Positions 9,599 through 18,084 of a DNA stretch of 64,000 nucleotides are shown here, one piece after another. Below the pieces are notes generated by a model. It did not search any database, was not told the DNA's origin, and worked only from the letters and a program-made list of their open reading frames with translations. The stretch is from assembly GCA_021802325.1 (NCBI GenBank), contig JAKAAM010000001.1, positions 1 to 64,000 of the forward strand. The letters are read 5' to 3'. The position numbers were made by a program, and so were the translations under genes. This stretch comes from Nitrospirota bacterium. Its GTDB lineage: Bacteria > Nitrospirota_A > Leptospirillia > Leptospirillales > Leptospirillaceae. Position 1 is the first letter of the stretch, and each line of letters opens with the position of its first letter.

Positions 9599-10494
9599 GC
9601 GATACGTGGAAGTCAGGCAAAAAAAATCAGAAGAACGGACATCTTTCGAAATCGTTTGCCGAGGGAGAGTTCCCCGGCACCATCTGGGTTGTCGGAGGGG
9701 GGCAGATGGGTGGCGTCATCGCCCGCCATCTGGCGAGCAATCGTGCGGGTGTTCGCCCGGCTCTCTCGGTCGTCGATCCCAGTCCGGAGGTGCTGAAGCT
9801 CCTGAAGGGGGAGGGAATCGAAGGAGAGACGTCCCTTCTTGCTCTGATGAAAAAGGGAAAGAGTCCCGACCTGCTTTTCCTTTGCGTCAAACCGGGCGTC
9901 TTTCTGAAGTCAGAGTCGGAGGTGTCGGACGCATTGTCGGCCCTTCCTTCGGAGGTTCTTTCGGTTTCCGTCATGGCCGGCGTCCCGCTCTCCCATCTTA
10001 GACGGAAGGTTCCGAACCTCCGCTGGGTGCGCTCCATGACCAATCTCGCACTTTCTGCCGGCAAGGGCATGACCCTTCTGACGGCCTCCCAGGAGGTGAC
10101 GCACTCCGAGCAGACCCTTGTCTATAGCCTTTTTTCAGGGATGGGCCGGGCACTGTGGCTCCCGGAGGATTCTTTCGACGCGGCGACCGCCATCGCCGGT
10201 TCGGGTCCCGGATTGCTGGCTCTCGTCGCCGAAGCCCTGGCCGATGGAGGGGTCCGGGAGGGATTGTCCCGGGAGACCGCCACTCTGCTGGCCTCCTGGG
10301 CCCTCCTTGGGACGGGAGCCCTGCTGGCTGAAAAGGGACACCTTCCGGAACTCCTGAAGGCGAAGGTCGCCTCTCCATCCGGGACAACGATCGAAGGGCT
10401 GGCAGCCCTCGAGCGTCAGGGGGTTCGGGGGGCCCTGATCGAAGCGGTGCGGGCTATGGCAATCCGGTCCCGGGAGATATCCCGAAACGTTTAG
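9595..10494 (+). CDS. proC: Pyrroline-5-carboxylate reductase
   Basis: NAD(P)H-dependent enzyme for the last step of proline synthesis. Rossmann motif IWVVGGGQMGGVIA, VMAGVPLSHLR, and the C-terminal signature VASPSGTTIEGLAALE are clear. The GTG at 9595 overlaps the yggS stop as GTGA with GAGGAAGGGA upstream, giving 299 residues; about 25 residues precede the Rossmann strand, longer than usual, and are basic and low in complexity. The yggS-proC-yggT order is common in bacteria. The stop TAG is in frame with the next gene, yggT. Confidence 0.92.
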   Translation: MSDTWKSGKKNQKNGHLSKSFAEGEFPGTIWVVGGGQMGGVIARHLASNRAGVRPALSVVDPSPEVLKLLKGEGIEGETSLLALMKKGKSPDLLFLCVKPGVFLKSESEVSDALSALPSEVLSVSVMAGVPLSHLRRKVPNLRWVRSMTNLALSAGKGMTLLTASQEVTHSEQTLVYSLFSGMGRALWLPEDSFDAATAIAGSGPGLLALVAEALADGGVREGLSRETATLLASWALLGTGALLAEKGHLPELLKAKVASPSGTTIEGLAALERQGVRGALIEAVRAMAIRSREISRNV

Positions 10495-10515
10495 ACTTCA
10501 TCAAGGGAGGATCTC

Positions 10516-10752
10516 ATCAGACTCTTCACGACATTACTGAACCTGTTCACCTGGATCGTCATCATACGCGCACTCCTCTCCTGGGTGCGTCCCGATCCGC
10601 ACAATCCGATCATCCGGTTCATGGACTATGTCACCGAGCCGTTTTTGGCTCCGATACGGAAGCTGGTTCCACCCGAAAAGATGGGCGGTCTCGACCTGTC
10701 CCCTTTCATCCTGATTCTGATCATTCAGGGGATCGAACGGTTCGTTTATTGA
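10516..10752 (+). CDS. yggT: YggT family membrane protein with an apparent ATC start
   Basis: Small integral membrane protein with two hydrophobic helices separated by the family motif LLSWVRPDPHNPIIRFMDYV and then PFLAPIRKLVPP and GGLDLSPFILILII. YggT homologues sit near proC/yggS and divIVA and are linked loosely to membrane or osmotic functions. There is no ATG, GTG or TTG between the proC TAG (10492-10494) and the conserved N-terminus; the first ATG is at 10621, inside the domain. A strong GGGAGGA (10505-10511) sits before ATC 10516, so I take ATC as the start (78 residues). The frame is also continuous with proC across the TAG. Confidence 0.82.
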   Translation: MRLFTTLLNLFTWIVIIRALLSWVRPDPHNPIIRFMDYVTEPFLAPIRKLVPPEKMGGLDLSPFILILIIQGIERFVY

Positions 10753-10797
10753 TCCGGGACTTGAGTCATCTGCGTCGAACGGAGCAAAGGAGGGGTC

Positions 10798-11337
10798 ATG
10801 CTCGATCATACAACGCTCAATGACCTTCGCGGTCGCGAATTCGGCAGGAGCCTGCGCGGATACGCCCCGGGCGAGGTGGACGAATTCATCGAGAAGCTTC
10901 TGTTCGAGGCGGGTCAGCTTGTCGATGCTGTGGGGACCCTCAACCAGCAGCTCCGGGACCTGCAGGATGAAAGGGAGGAGATCAAAAAACGGGAGGAGCA
11001 GCTCTCCGCGACCCTTGTGGCGGCCCAGGCTACGGCCGACGAATGGAAAGGACTTGCCAAAAAGGAGGGAGAACAGATTGTCAGGGAGGCGCATTTGAAG
11101 GCGGAAGAGATCCTTCAGCGGGCCCATAGGGAGTCCGAAGAGCTTCTCCGGGAGGCCAGGGAAAGGTCTCGTTCTGAAGAGGAGAGCCGGACCCGTCTCC
11201 GGCATGAAACGGAAATGACCGTGTCTCGCCTGAGGGGGGAGCTCTCCTCCTTCGGAGACGCTCTCTCCCGCTGGGAAAAAACCGCTTCAGAGATGGGTGA
11301 AAACGCCAGTGAAACCCCCAAAGAAATCCGCTTCTGA
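10798..11337 (+). CDS. divIVA: DivIVA-domain cell-pole/septum protein
   Basis: Coiled-coil protein that senses negative membrane curvature. The N-terminal DivIVA domain is recognisable: TTLNDLRGREFGRSLRGYAPGEVDEFIE (split here by description; the motif is F-G-R-S-L-R-G-Y near residue 15-22), then long charged heptads from about residue 45 to 155, predicted coiled coil. AAAGGAGG precedes the ATG at 10798. The 179-residue length is typical. Position after ftsZ-yggS-yggT follows the Gram-positive-like order, though other diderms such as delta-proteobacteria and Nitrospirota also have it. Confidence 0.88.
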   Translation: MLDHTTLNDLRGREFGRSLRGYAPGEVDEFIEKLLFEAGQLVDAVGTLNQQLRDLQDEREEIKKREEQLSATLVAAQATADEWKGLAKKEGEQIVREAHLKAEEILQRAHRESEELLREARERSRSEEESRTRLRHETEMTVSRLRGELSSFGDALSRWEKTASEMGENASETPKEIRF

Positions 11338-11647
11338 TCCCGCCGCCACTCAAAAATCTCCACGAAAAGTCTGGCGTTTCGAAATCAATGTCAAGCCTGG
11401 CCAGGCAAGACCCTGCCTCAGGCGGGAACAGAGGGGATGGATTCTCGGGGTCCGTGAACCGGCCAGGGATGGACTTGCGAACAAGGGCGTCGTCCGGGCC
11501 TTGTCGGATTATATCGGGGTGCCGGTCTCTTCTGTGTCGATCGTTCGGGGAGAGGGAAGCCGGATCAAATTGATCGAGGTCTCCGGTATCGATCCGGAGG
11601 AGGGATCCAGGAGACTTGAAGAGGCTGCGACGGGTTCGGGCCCTTGA
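11297..11647 (+). CDS. DUF167 (YggU) family protein
   Basis: Small alpha/beta protein of unknown biochemical role. The family hallmark is visible: INVKPGQARP near residue 30, REPARDGLANKGVVRALSDYIGV (in two parts: the EPARDG-LANK turn and the helix), and VSIVRGEGSRIKLIEV. The GTG start overlaps the end of divIVA by 41 bases. The N-terminal ~25 residues are Lys/Pro/Ser-rich and not part of the domain. It is the last gene of this + strand block. Confidence 0.8.
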   Translation: MKTPVKPPKKSASDPAATQKSPRKVWRFEINVKPGQARPCLRREQRGWILGVREPARDGLANKGVVRALSDYIGVPVSSVSIVRGEGSRIKLIEVSGIDPEEGSRRLEEAATGSGP

Positions 11648-11696
11648 GGGCGCGGCCGTCCTCCGTCGTGCTCACAAGAGTTTCGAATGGGACGTC

Positions 11697-12311
11697 TTAG
11701 TCGAAGGTGACGGTTTCGCTGCGAATTTCATGTCCGTCGTCAATCCGCATTTCGATGGTGATGGAGTAAACGGGGGAGCCGCCCAGCCAGAAGGCCCGCG
11801 ATGTCTCCTCCTTCGGGGCCAGTGGCTCGAACATCATGTAGGCCGGGGGAAGTTTCAGTGGAACCTCCGATCCGTTGCCGATTTTGTAATGGGCCCCCAG
11901 CATCTGGAGTTTGATGGGGTTTCCCTCAAGGGTGTATTTCATGTAGGCCACGGAGGGGGAGAGGAGCATCGACATGTTGAGCCGCCAACCCTCACCCTGG
12001 ATGCTCTTGAAGGTTGTTCGCGTGCTGATGCTCCGTTGGGAGACGATCTTGTGCGGTTTTCCCAGAGGTCCGGCCTTGAAGCCGATGATCGATCCTCCGA
12101 TTCCTGCCACAAGCAGAAGTCCGATGACGATATAGATGGCGATCGTGACGGGACTGAACCCCTGCTCCTCCTTGGGTCGGGAAGGGCTGTAGAGTTCTTC
12201 GTATTCGGCGGGCGGGGGACTCGGAGAAGGCGCTTCTTGCGCGGAGGACTTGTCTGGTATCGTTTTTTTTGGACCACTTTCCGGCCCTGCGCCTTGTCGC
12301 GATGCGGTCAT
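11697..12311 (-). CDS. Membrane-anchored protein of unknown function
   Basis: Not recognised. Residues 1-50 are Pro/Ser/Glu-rich and predicted disordered, about 52-76 form one membrane helix (VTIAIYIVIGLLLVAGIGGS), and about 80-204 form a beta-rich domain that would be outside the cytoplasm. ATG 12311 has AAGGAG upstream; a TTG two codons earlier is possible. The layout (short N-terminal tail, one helix, beta domain ending in a strand-rich EMRIDDGHEIRSETVTFD) resembles immunoglobulin-fold extracytoplasmic proteins such as DUF4352, but I see no family motif. It is transcribed toward the end of the DUF167 gene. Confidence 0.7.
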   Translation of the reverse strand: MTASRQGAGPESGPKKTIPDKSSAQEAPSPSPPPAEYEELYSPSRPKEEQGFSPVTIAIYIVIGLLLVAGIGGSIIGFKAGPLGKPHKIVSQRSISTRTTFKSIQGEGWRLNMSMLLSPSVAYMKYTLEGNPIKLQMLGAHYKIGNGSEVPLKLPPAYMMFEPLAPKEETSRAFWLGGSPVYSITIEMRIDDGHEIRSETVTFD

Positions 12312-12450
12312 GGACAAAAACTCCTTGGGTCTTCCTCGCCTTGCCGAATCCTGCGGCAGGTACGCTCAAACATATCTTTCAATTTTACTTCATGACCCTG
12401 GCTTGGGGCAAGGTTCTCCGAGGGGCCCCGCCAAGCGGGAAAATCCCGGT

Positions 12451-13257
12451 CTAGAGGGTTCTGACATCGGACCAGCGGTCGATCCCCTCGGGACAGGCCT
12501 CGCGGTCGATCCAGAACTCGGAGGGATGCATTCTCATCCCCGATTCACGCAGAACCCATTGGGTGGGGAGATCTCCTTCCGGGTCGAGGACCCTGGCAAG
12601 GATGTCGCGCTTTTCCCGGCCTGTCACAAGAAAGATTCTTGTCCCGGCTTCCGCCAGAGTGTGGTAGGACATCGTGATGCGGGGAATCCGCCCAGGTGTT
12701 TCGGGGACGGCAAGGATCAGGCGATGGCGATCGTCTTCCGGAGAGGTCCCCGGAAAGAGGCTGGCCGTGTGTCCATCGGGCCCCACGCCGAGGAGGGCGA
12801 TATCGAGAGCCGGCGGGTGGGGAAGGGGGTTGCCCAGAGCCTCCGCGAGAAGCTTTTCGTATCTCAGCGCTTCCCGGTCATGGTGGGGGGCCTCCCCATG
12901 AATCCTGAAGACGGTATTTCCGGGGATTGATCCAGGGGAGAAAAAGTTTTCCTGGGCCATTCTGAAGTTGCTCTGATCACTCTCCGGAGGAACGCATCGT
13001 TCGTCGGAGAAAAACCAGTGGATTCTGGACTTCGTCTCGTCGGGCCAGGAGGCTATTTTTCTGGCCGATGCCCTCAAAAACGGGATCGGGGTGCTGCCGC
13101 CAGAAAGACCGATCGACGCGATGCGTTTCTTTTCAAGGAGGACCAAGATCCTTTGCAGAAAAGTGTCCGATCCCTTCTCTGCCCAGTCGGAGAGGGAGGG
13201 GTAAACGCAAACGACAACGGGTGGGGGGCCCTCTTCAAGATCTGTAAGGCGGGTCAT
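12451..13257 (-). CDS. pgl: 6-phosphogluconolactonase
   Basis: Hydrolyses 6-phosphogluconolactone in the oxidative pentose phosphate or Entner-Doudoroff pathway. SugarP-isomerase-fold signatures: GLSGGSTPIPFL, HWFFSDERCVPP, and LLGVGPDGHTASLFPG. The 268-residue length is slightly above the usual ~240. The ATG overlaps the glk stop by 4 bases, so glk-pgl are one operon making glucose-6-phosphate handling steps. Confidence 0.93.
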   Translation of the reverse strand: MTRLTDLEEGPPPVVVCVYPSLSDWAEKGSDTFLQRILVLLEKKRIASIGLSGGSTPIPFLRASARKIASWPDETKSRIHWFFSDERCVPPESDQSNFRMAQENFFSPGSIPGNTVFRIHGEAPHHDREALRYEKLLAEALGNPLPHPPALDIALLGVGPDGHTASLFPGTSPEDDRHRLILAVPETPGRIPRITMSYHTLAEAGTRIFLVTGREKRDILARVLDPEGDLPTQWVLRESGMRMHPSEFWIDREACPEGIDRWSDVRTL

Positions 13258-14351
13258 CTTGCAACTCCTAGGTTTTGGGCTTCAGGAACTCGTTGACTGG
13301 CAAGCTTCCAAGCTCCCCTGAGACCTGTTTCAGGATTGTCGACAATGTGGACGGGCATTTCGGAGAGAATCTTCTGGTATCGTCCCTTGTTCGTGAAGTG
13401 ATCCATGAATGAGGATCGCATGAGGAAAGGGTGAATCTTGCCCGGAATTCCGCCGGCCAGATAGACGCCCCCGGTTGCGAGCGACTTGAGGGCAAAGTTT
13501 CCGGCTTCCTGTCCCAGGAATCGGCAAAAATTTTCAAGAATCATGGTGCAGAGAGGGTCATGTCTCGAGAGCGCGGCGTGGGTGAGTGCGGCAGGAATCT
13601 CATCCTCCGGAAGGGTGGGGTCCAGCGGAAGGCCCGCTGGGGACTGTCCCTGAGTGTGAAAATGGTAGAGATTGGCGATTCCTTGGCCGGAGACCACCCG
13701 CTCGACGCTGGCATGGCCGAAGCGGGACCATAGATAGGTGAGAAGGGGGATATCGGCGGGAGATTCGGGAGCCCAGTCCGAATGTCCTCCCTCCGTCGGT
13801 ATGACGATTGGTCCCTGTGCGCCTGGGACAAGGATCGACTCCCCGAGACCTGTCCCGGGAGCGACGACAACCCGGCTTCCCAGGGGATCCGGATGTCCCT
13901 CGTTGATGACAAGGGTCTCTTTTGGGGCAAGACATGTTGTTCCCCAACCCATGGCCACAAGATCGTTGACCAGCAAGACATCCCTGACGGACAATCCGAG
14001 AAGGACCCCCAGTGATTCCGTTTCGACGATCCATGGAAGATTGGTCGTCTGGCAGCGGCCATTGACCACCGGACCGGCGATACCAAAGGCTGCCCCCGCG
14101 ATCGAGAAGCTTTTGGAATAGCCGGTCCGGGCCTCCTCGAGAAAGGATTCAAGGACCCTTTCGAGGGAGGCGAAGTTGCGGGAAGGGTATTCTTTTTTGA
14201 AAACGGATAGGGGGACCTGATCCTGCTCCCCTTTTTTCGGGGTCGCCGGAAATAGGCCGAGAAGGGTTTTTGTTCCGCCGATATCACCGGCCAGGATCAA
14301 AGGGTGAAGAACCGTGCTGATCTGGGAATTGACGGGGGAAGGGTTTTCCAC
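13254..14351 (-). CDS. glk: Glucokinase
   Basis: ATP-dependent glucokinase of the bacterial Glk type (not ROK). Visible: phosphate-1 LAGDIGGTKTLLGL, GIAGPVVNGRCQTTNLPW, LVNDLVAMGWG, the phosphate-2 APGTGLGESI, and TEGGHSDWAP. The start is uncertain: GTG 14351, with AAAGGTGG upstream, gives 365 residues and puts the ATPase motif about 22 residues in; an ATG at 14420 is in frame and would add 23 poorly ordered residues. Both are longer than E. coli Glk (321). In an organism that may be autotrophic, it could serve storage-glucan turnover (inference). Confidence 0.88.
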   Translation of the reverse strand: MENPSPVNSQISTVLHPLILAGDIGGTKTLLGLFPATPKKGEQDQVPLSVFKKEYPSRNFASLERVLESFLEEARTGYSKSFSIAGAAFGIAGPVVNGRCQTTNLPWIVETESLGVLLGLSVRDVLLVNDLVAMGWGTTCLAPKETLVINEGHPDPLGSRVVVAPGTGLGESILVPGAQGPIVIPTEGGHSDWAPESPADIPLLTYLWSRFGHASVERVVSGQGIANLYHFHTQGQSPAGLPLDPTLPEDEIPAALTHAALSRHDPLCTMILENFCRFLGQEAGNFALKSLATGGVYLAGGIPGKIHPFLMRSSFMDHFTNKGRYQKILSEMPVHIVDNPETGLRGAWKLASQRVPEAQNLGVAR

Positions 14352-14440
14352 GACACCACCTTTCTGCCGATCTTCGTTCGAAGTCCGGGGGCTCGTTGAC
14401 CATTTCGTTATGGGGGCCATGTGTCTGAATGCCGAGTTTC

Positions 14441-14470
14441 TTGACAGAAACTGAACCGGGTCTTTATGAT
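14441..14470 (+). promoter_or_regulatory. Predicted sigma-70 promoter of hpnH
   Basis: Perfect -35 TTGACA (14441-14446), an 18-base spacer and -10 TATGAT (14465-14470). Transcription should start near 14477, giving a leader of about 93 bases before the hpnH ATG at 14570. This is one of the strongest promoter matches in the window. Confidence 0.68.
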
Positions 14471-14569
14471 CATAAAATGTTGCGGCAAACTTGTCATCTC
14501 TATTCCTCTCTGTCCGCAACCATATGGATTCTTTGCCTTGCTCCCATCTGAATGAAAGGCACCACTCCC

Positions 14570-15586
14570 ATGGCGATCCCTCTTCAGCAGGCCCTGAAAG
14601 TCGGGGCATATGTAATGCAGAAAAAATGGAAAAAAGAAGAAAGGTTTCCCCTCGTTCTGATGCTCGAGCCCCTCTTCAGGTGCAATCTCGAGTGTGCCGG
14701 ATGCGGAAAAATCCAGTATCCCGAGGAAATCCTTCGAAAAAGACTGTCTCCCGAGGAGTGTTTTCATGCCGTCGAGGAGTGTGGTGCACCGGTGGTCACG
14801 ATCGCAGGGGGCGAGCCCCTCATTCATCCGGAGATCTCCGAAATCGTCAAGGGGATGATCGATCGCAAGAAGTTCGTCTATCTTTGTTCCAACGGGATTC
14901 TTCTCGAAAAATACATGGACCGGTTTTCCCCTTCTCCCTACCTGACCTTCAGCATTCATCTCGATGGACTGAGGGAAACCCATGACCGCCTTGTCTGCCG
15001 GGAGGGCGTTTTCGATACGGCTGTCCGGGCGATCAAGGCTGCAACGGGCCGGGGTTTCCGTGTGACCACGAACACGACGGTGTTCGAAGGGGAAGATCCA
15101 GGGGAGATCCGGAAGTTCTTTGACTTCGTGAAGGAGCTGGGGGTGAACGGGATGATGATTTCCCCGGGATATTCCTACGATTGGGCTCCGGATCAGGAGC
15201 ATTTTCTCAAAAAGGACCGGACCCGGAATCTGTTCCGAATGATTCTTTCCGACCGTGCCGGCAAGGGGTGGAATTTCAATCACAGCCCATTTTATCTGGA
15301 CTTCCTTGAGGGACAGAGGGACTATGACTGTACCCCATGGGGCAGTCCCAACTATTCCGTCCTTGGGTGGCAGCGTCCCTGCTATTTGTTAAATGAGGGG
15401 TATGCCTCCTCTTACAAGGAACTCATAGAAGAGACGGATTGGAGTCAATATGGACCCTCGTCCGGTCATGAAAAATGCCGGGATTGCATGGTTCATTGCG
15501 GCTTCGAGCCTTCTGCCGTCGGAGACGCCACATCCTCGCTAAAAAATACCCTTCGCTCCATTTCGAGTCTCCTTCCCGCCGGCTGA
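14570..15586 (+). CDS. hpnH: Adenosyl-hopene transferase HpnH (radical SAM)
   Basis: Radical SAM enzyme that joins the 5'-deoxyadenosyl group to diploptene, the first step to C35 extended hopanoids. N-terminal family block [13 protein letters not shown], the iron-sulfur motif [10 protein letters not shown] (CxxxCxxC), [10 protein letters not shown], and a C-terminal Cys cluster ([14 protein letters not shown]) are visible. I chose ATG 14570 because homologues begin with the MA(I/V)PL motif; an ATG at 14552 is also in frame. HpnH normally sits with shc/hpn genes; here no other hopanoid gene is adjacent, so the rest of the pathway must be elsewhere. Confidence 0.92.
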   Translation: MAIPLQQALKVGAYVMQKKWKKEERFPLVLMLEPLFRCNLECAGCGKIQYPEEILRKRLSPEECFHAVEECGAPVVTIAGGEPLIHPEISEIVKGMIDRKKFVYLCSNGILLEKYMDRFSPSPYLTFSIHLDGLRETHDRLVCREGVFDTAVRAIKAATGRGFRVTTNTTVFEGEDPGEIRKFFDFVKELGVNGMMISPGYSYDWAPDQEHFLKKDRTRNLFRMILSDRAGKGWNFNHSPFYLDFLEGQRDYDCTPWGSPNYSVLGWQRPCYLLNEGYASSYKELIEETDWSQYGPSSGHEKCRDCMVHCGFEPSAVGDATSSLKNTLRSISSLLPAG

Positions 15587-15607
15587 ACGCGGAAGGAAAG
15601 AGTTCGA

Positions 15608-16282
15608 ATGTCAACGTATGTCGTGGGGGATCTGCATGGACAGATCTCCCTGCTTCTCGCACTCCTCGACAAGATATCATTCGATAGGGAACGGGATCGC
15701 TTGATTGCAGTGGGAGATGTGCTCGACCGGGGGGCCCGGGTGGGCGATCTTCTTCTTTTCCTGCATGACGCTTCGATGGCGGGGTGGTTTCTTTCGGTCA
15801 AGGGAAATCACGAGGAGTCCTTTCTCCGGTTCCGGTCCGGAGAATGGGTCTCCTGGTACACCACTCCGGCTTTTGGAGGGGAGGCCACTCTCTCCTGCTT
15901 TGCCGACATTGGGGAAAGACAGTCCAGGGTCATGGAGGAGTGGATTTCCTCATGGCCTCTCGTCTGGTCGGATGAAAAAGCGATTGTCGTCCATGGCAGC
16001 CTTCCCCCCGTCCCCGGAACAAGTCTGGGCGATCGCGACCTTTGTGAAACAAGGATTTCCGGGGGAGAGGGAGGCCATGAGTGTCTGGAGCTTCGCCCCC
16101 CCAATCTCTATCCGTCCTGGGATGGCAGACTTGTTGTTTCAGGGCATACCATTGTCCGTAAAGCCGGATTTTGGAAAGACGGGATCGCGTTGGTTGATAC
16201 GGGGGCTTACCGGACCGGCATTCTGTCTGCCTTTTGTCTTGAAACAGGCCAGTTTCACAGGGTGTCAGGTGTCCCCGAGTAA
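15608..16282 (+). CDS. PPP-family metallophosphatase (ApaH/PrpA-like)
   Basis: Calcineurin-like phosphoesterase of the PPP family. Metal-binding signatures in order: GDLHGQ (about residue 7), GDVLDRG (about 38), GNHEES (about 66), with further His in VVHGSLP and VVSGHTI. Family members are protein Ser/Thr phosphatases or diadenosine tetraphosphatases; 224 residues fits PrpA/PrpB-type protein phosphatases, shorter than ApaH (~280). It follows hpnH by 21 bases and could be co-transcribed, but no functional link is evident. It converges with hemG, leaving 10 bases. Confidence 0.82.
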   Translation: MSTYVVGDLHGQISLLLALLDKISFDRERDRLIAVGDVLDRGARVGDLLLFLHDASMAGWFLSVKGNHEESFLRFRSGEWVSWYTTPAFGGEATLSCFADIGERQSRVMEEWISSWPLVWSDEKAIVVHGSLPPVPGTSLGDRDLCETRISGGEGGHECLELRPPNLYPSWDGRLVVSGHTIVRKAGFWKDGIALVDTGAYRTGILSAFCLETGQFHRVSGVPE

Positions 16283-16292
16283 GGCAAGGGGG

Positions 16293-17687
16293 TCAAGGCT
16301 GGGGAGGCGTGGCGAGAATCTTTCGTGCCGCTTCGATTCCCGATGTAAAACTTTGGGAAACGGAGACCCCCGACAAATAGGATCCCGCCAGATGAATTCC
16401 CTCCGGGAGAGTTTCCGTGAGCCTTTCGATGCGGGTCCGATGGCCGAGCGTGTACTGGGGAATCGCTCCCTCCCACCGTTGAATGCGAAGAAAGTCCGGC
16501 TGTCCCTTCGACCCAAGGATCGTCTCCACCTCTTTTTGGACGATGTCGATCAGGTCTTCATCAAAGGCAAAGGCCAGTTTCGGGTTGGGCATTCCTCCTA
16601 CGAATACCGTCAGAAGAACCTGACCTTCCGGGGCTCTTCCGGGAAAGAGCGAGGAAGAAAAAAGAATTCCTAGAATCTTTCTCCGCTCCTTCGTCGGGAC
16701 AAGCAGTCCGAACCCGTCCAATGGGTGGGAAACGTTTTTCCTGGAGAATCCCATGGAGACCACTGCAATCGGGGCATAGGGGATTTCGGATAATGGACCT
16801 TCGGATTCAGGGCTGATCTCCTGCAGAAGCTCCGATGTCTGGGTTGCGCTTCCTGCAAGAACAACATGGCGAGAATGAAGGTAGTATGTTTCTTCGTCAA
16901 AGAGAAGGGCCGTCCTGAATCCTTCTGAGTTACGGGTGCATCCGATGACCTCGGCATTGGTTCCTGCATCGGTACCGAGACGATCGGCGAGGGCTTTTGG
17001 AAGGAGTCCCATCCCTTCGGAAAAGGAAAAAATAGATCGGGTCAAGGGGGAGGAGGGGGGCTTCTGTCCCCATTGCATCGCCAGGGCTCCTCGAATAATT
17101 GATCCGTAGCGGTCCTCTAGGGCGGTCAGGCGTGGAAAGGTATCCTCCATGGAAAGAATCTCGGGGCTGGAGGCATAGACTCCCTTCACGAACGGATCGA
17201 TGATCCAGTCGAGAAAGTCCGATCCGAAGCGCCGGGAGACAAATTGAGCGACGGTTTCTTCGGTCGGATCTTCGGGGTCGTTCGGCTCATAGGGAGGGAT
17301 GAATGGCTCCTGGAGCAGCCTGAGTTTCCCTTTCAGTGACAAGGCTGGCGTCGTAATGGCTTCCAGGATCGAGGTCGGGAGTGGGACAGGTTTCCCTCCC
17401 TTGAGGATGAATCGCCTCTTTCCCGTCAGGCCGGCCTGAACAACCGCTCTTTCCAGTCCGAGCTTTACAACGTAGTCGAGAAGTGGATCCTCAGGGCGCA
17501 GGAATAGGCTGTTGGGACCGGTTTCGATCCGATAGCCGCCTTCCGAGAGGGTCCGAATGACGCCACCAAGGTGGTCATTTCTTTCCACGAGGCGGACGGA
17601 TCGGCCGTGTTCTTTAAGGTGGACTGCGCAGGCCAGTCCCGCAATTCCACCTCCTACGATAAGAGTTTCTATATCGATATGTGACAC
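16293..17687 (-). CDS. hemG: Protoporphyrinogen/coproporphyrinogen III oxidase
   Basis: FAD flavoprotein of the HemY/HemG (oxygen-dependent) type that oxidises the porphyrinogen near the end of haem synthesis; HemY and HemG names are both used. FAD motif VGGGIAGLACAVHLKEHG at the N-terminus, the family block GG-YRIETGPNS, a GSATQTSELL loop, and the C-terminal HLAGSYLSGVSVSQSFTSGIEAA (shown in the motif order G-S-Y-L-S-G-V-S-V). The 464-residue length is normal. GTG start with GGAGAG upstream. It makes haem that the nearby oxidase and cytochrome genes in this window would need (inference). Confidence 0.9.
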   Translation of the reverse strand: MSHIDIETLIVGGGIAGLACAVHLKEHGRSVRLVERNDHLGGVIRTLSEGGYRIETGPNSLFLRPEDPLLDYVVKLGLERAVVQAGLTGKRRFILKGGKPVPLPTSILEAITTPALSLKGKLRLLQEPFIPPYEPNDPEDPTEETVAQFVSRRFGSDFLDWIIDPFVKGVYASSPEILSMEDTFPRLTALEDRYGSIIRGALAMQWGQKPPSSPLTRSIFSFSEGMGLLPKALADRLGTDAGTNAEVIGCTRNSEGFRTALLFDEETYYLHSRHVVLAGSATQTSELLQEISPESEGPLSEIPYAPIAVVSMGFSRKNVSHPLDGFGLLVPTKERRKILGILFSSSLFPGRAPEGQVLLTVFVGGMPNPKLAFAFDEDLIDIVQKEVETILGSKGQPDFLRIQRWEGAIPQYTLGHRTRIERLTETLPEGIHLAGSYLSGVSVSQSFTSGIEAARKILATPPQP

Positions 17688-18084
17688 TCGGCTCTCCGTC
17701 AGGGTCTTGCGTTGATCACCAAAGACATTTGTTCGGGCGGGATAACTTTATCCACTTGGAGTCGCGAGGTCAATATTGTGCGTAGCTTGCATGGAGAAAG
17801 CCTTCTCGCCGTCCACGCCTTGGGCTTGATTCTATCGCATACAAACCTGGATTGCCCGGGCTGAAAGGCGCGGGATGAAGGATGGCAGAGAGGACATTCC
17901 CCTCCCGCCTGATGGGAGAGCCCACGCATCTGCTTAAGCGATCTGGGAGGTCTGACTACTCTTTTTTTGGGAAAGCCAATCCATTACAATAAAAAGAATG
18001 TGGATCGGACAGGCTGCATTTTATCGGGTCGGGTTCGGTGGATGGTTTTATCCTAAATAATTTTTCAGGAAGGAAAAACTGCTG
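17688..18084. other. Intergenic region between hemG and tig, no gene seen
   Basis: About 400 bases between divergent hemG and tig. I find no convincing coding region; a 76-codon minus-strand frame is poor in composition. The right end holds a good -10-like hexamer TACAAT (17985-17990) about 90 bases before tig, but its matching -35 (TTTTTT at 17962-17967) is weak. A 5-bp hairpin GAGAA-AGCC-TTCTC is present but small. The region probably carries both divergent promoters. Confidence 0.4.

Noticed and set aside
17699..17929. 76-codon minus-strand frame in the hemG-tig gap
   Set aside because: Short, Cys/Arg/Pro-rich composition with no ribosome site and no homologous feature; a tempting CPLC segment is not enough.
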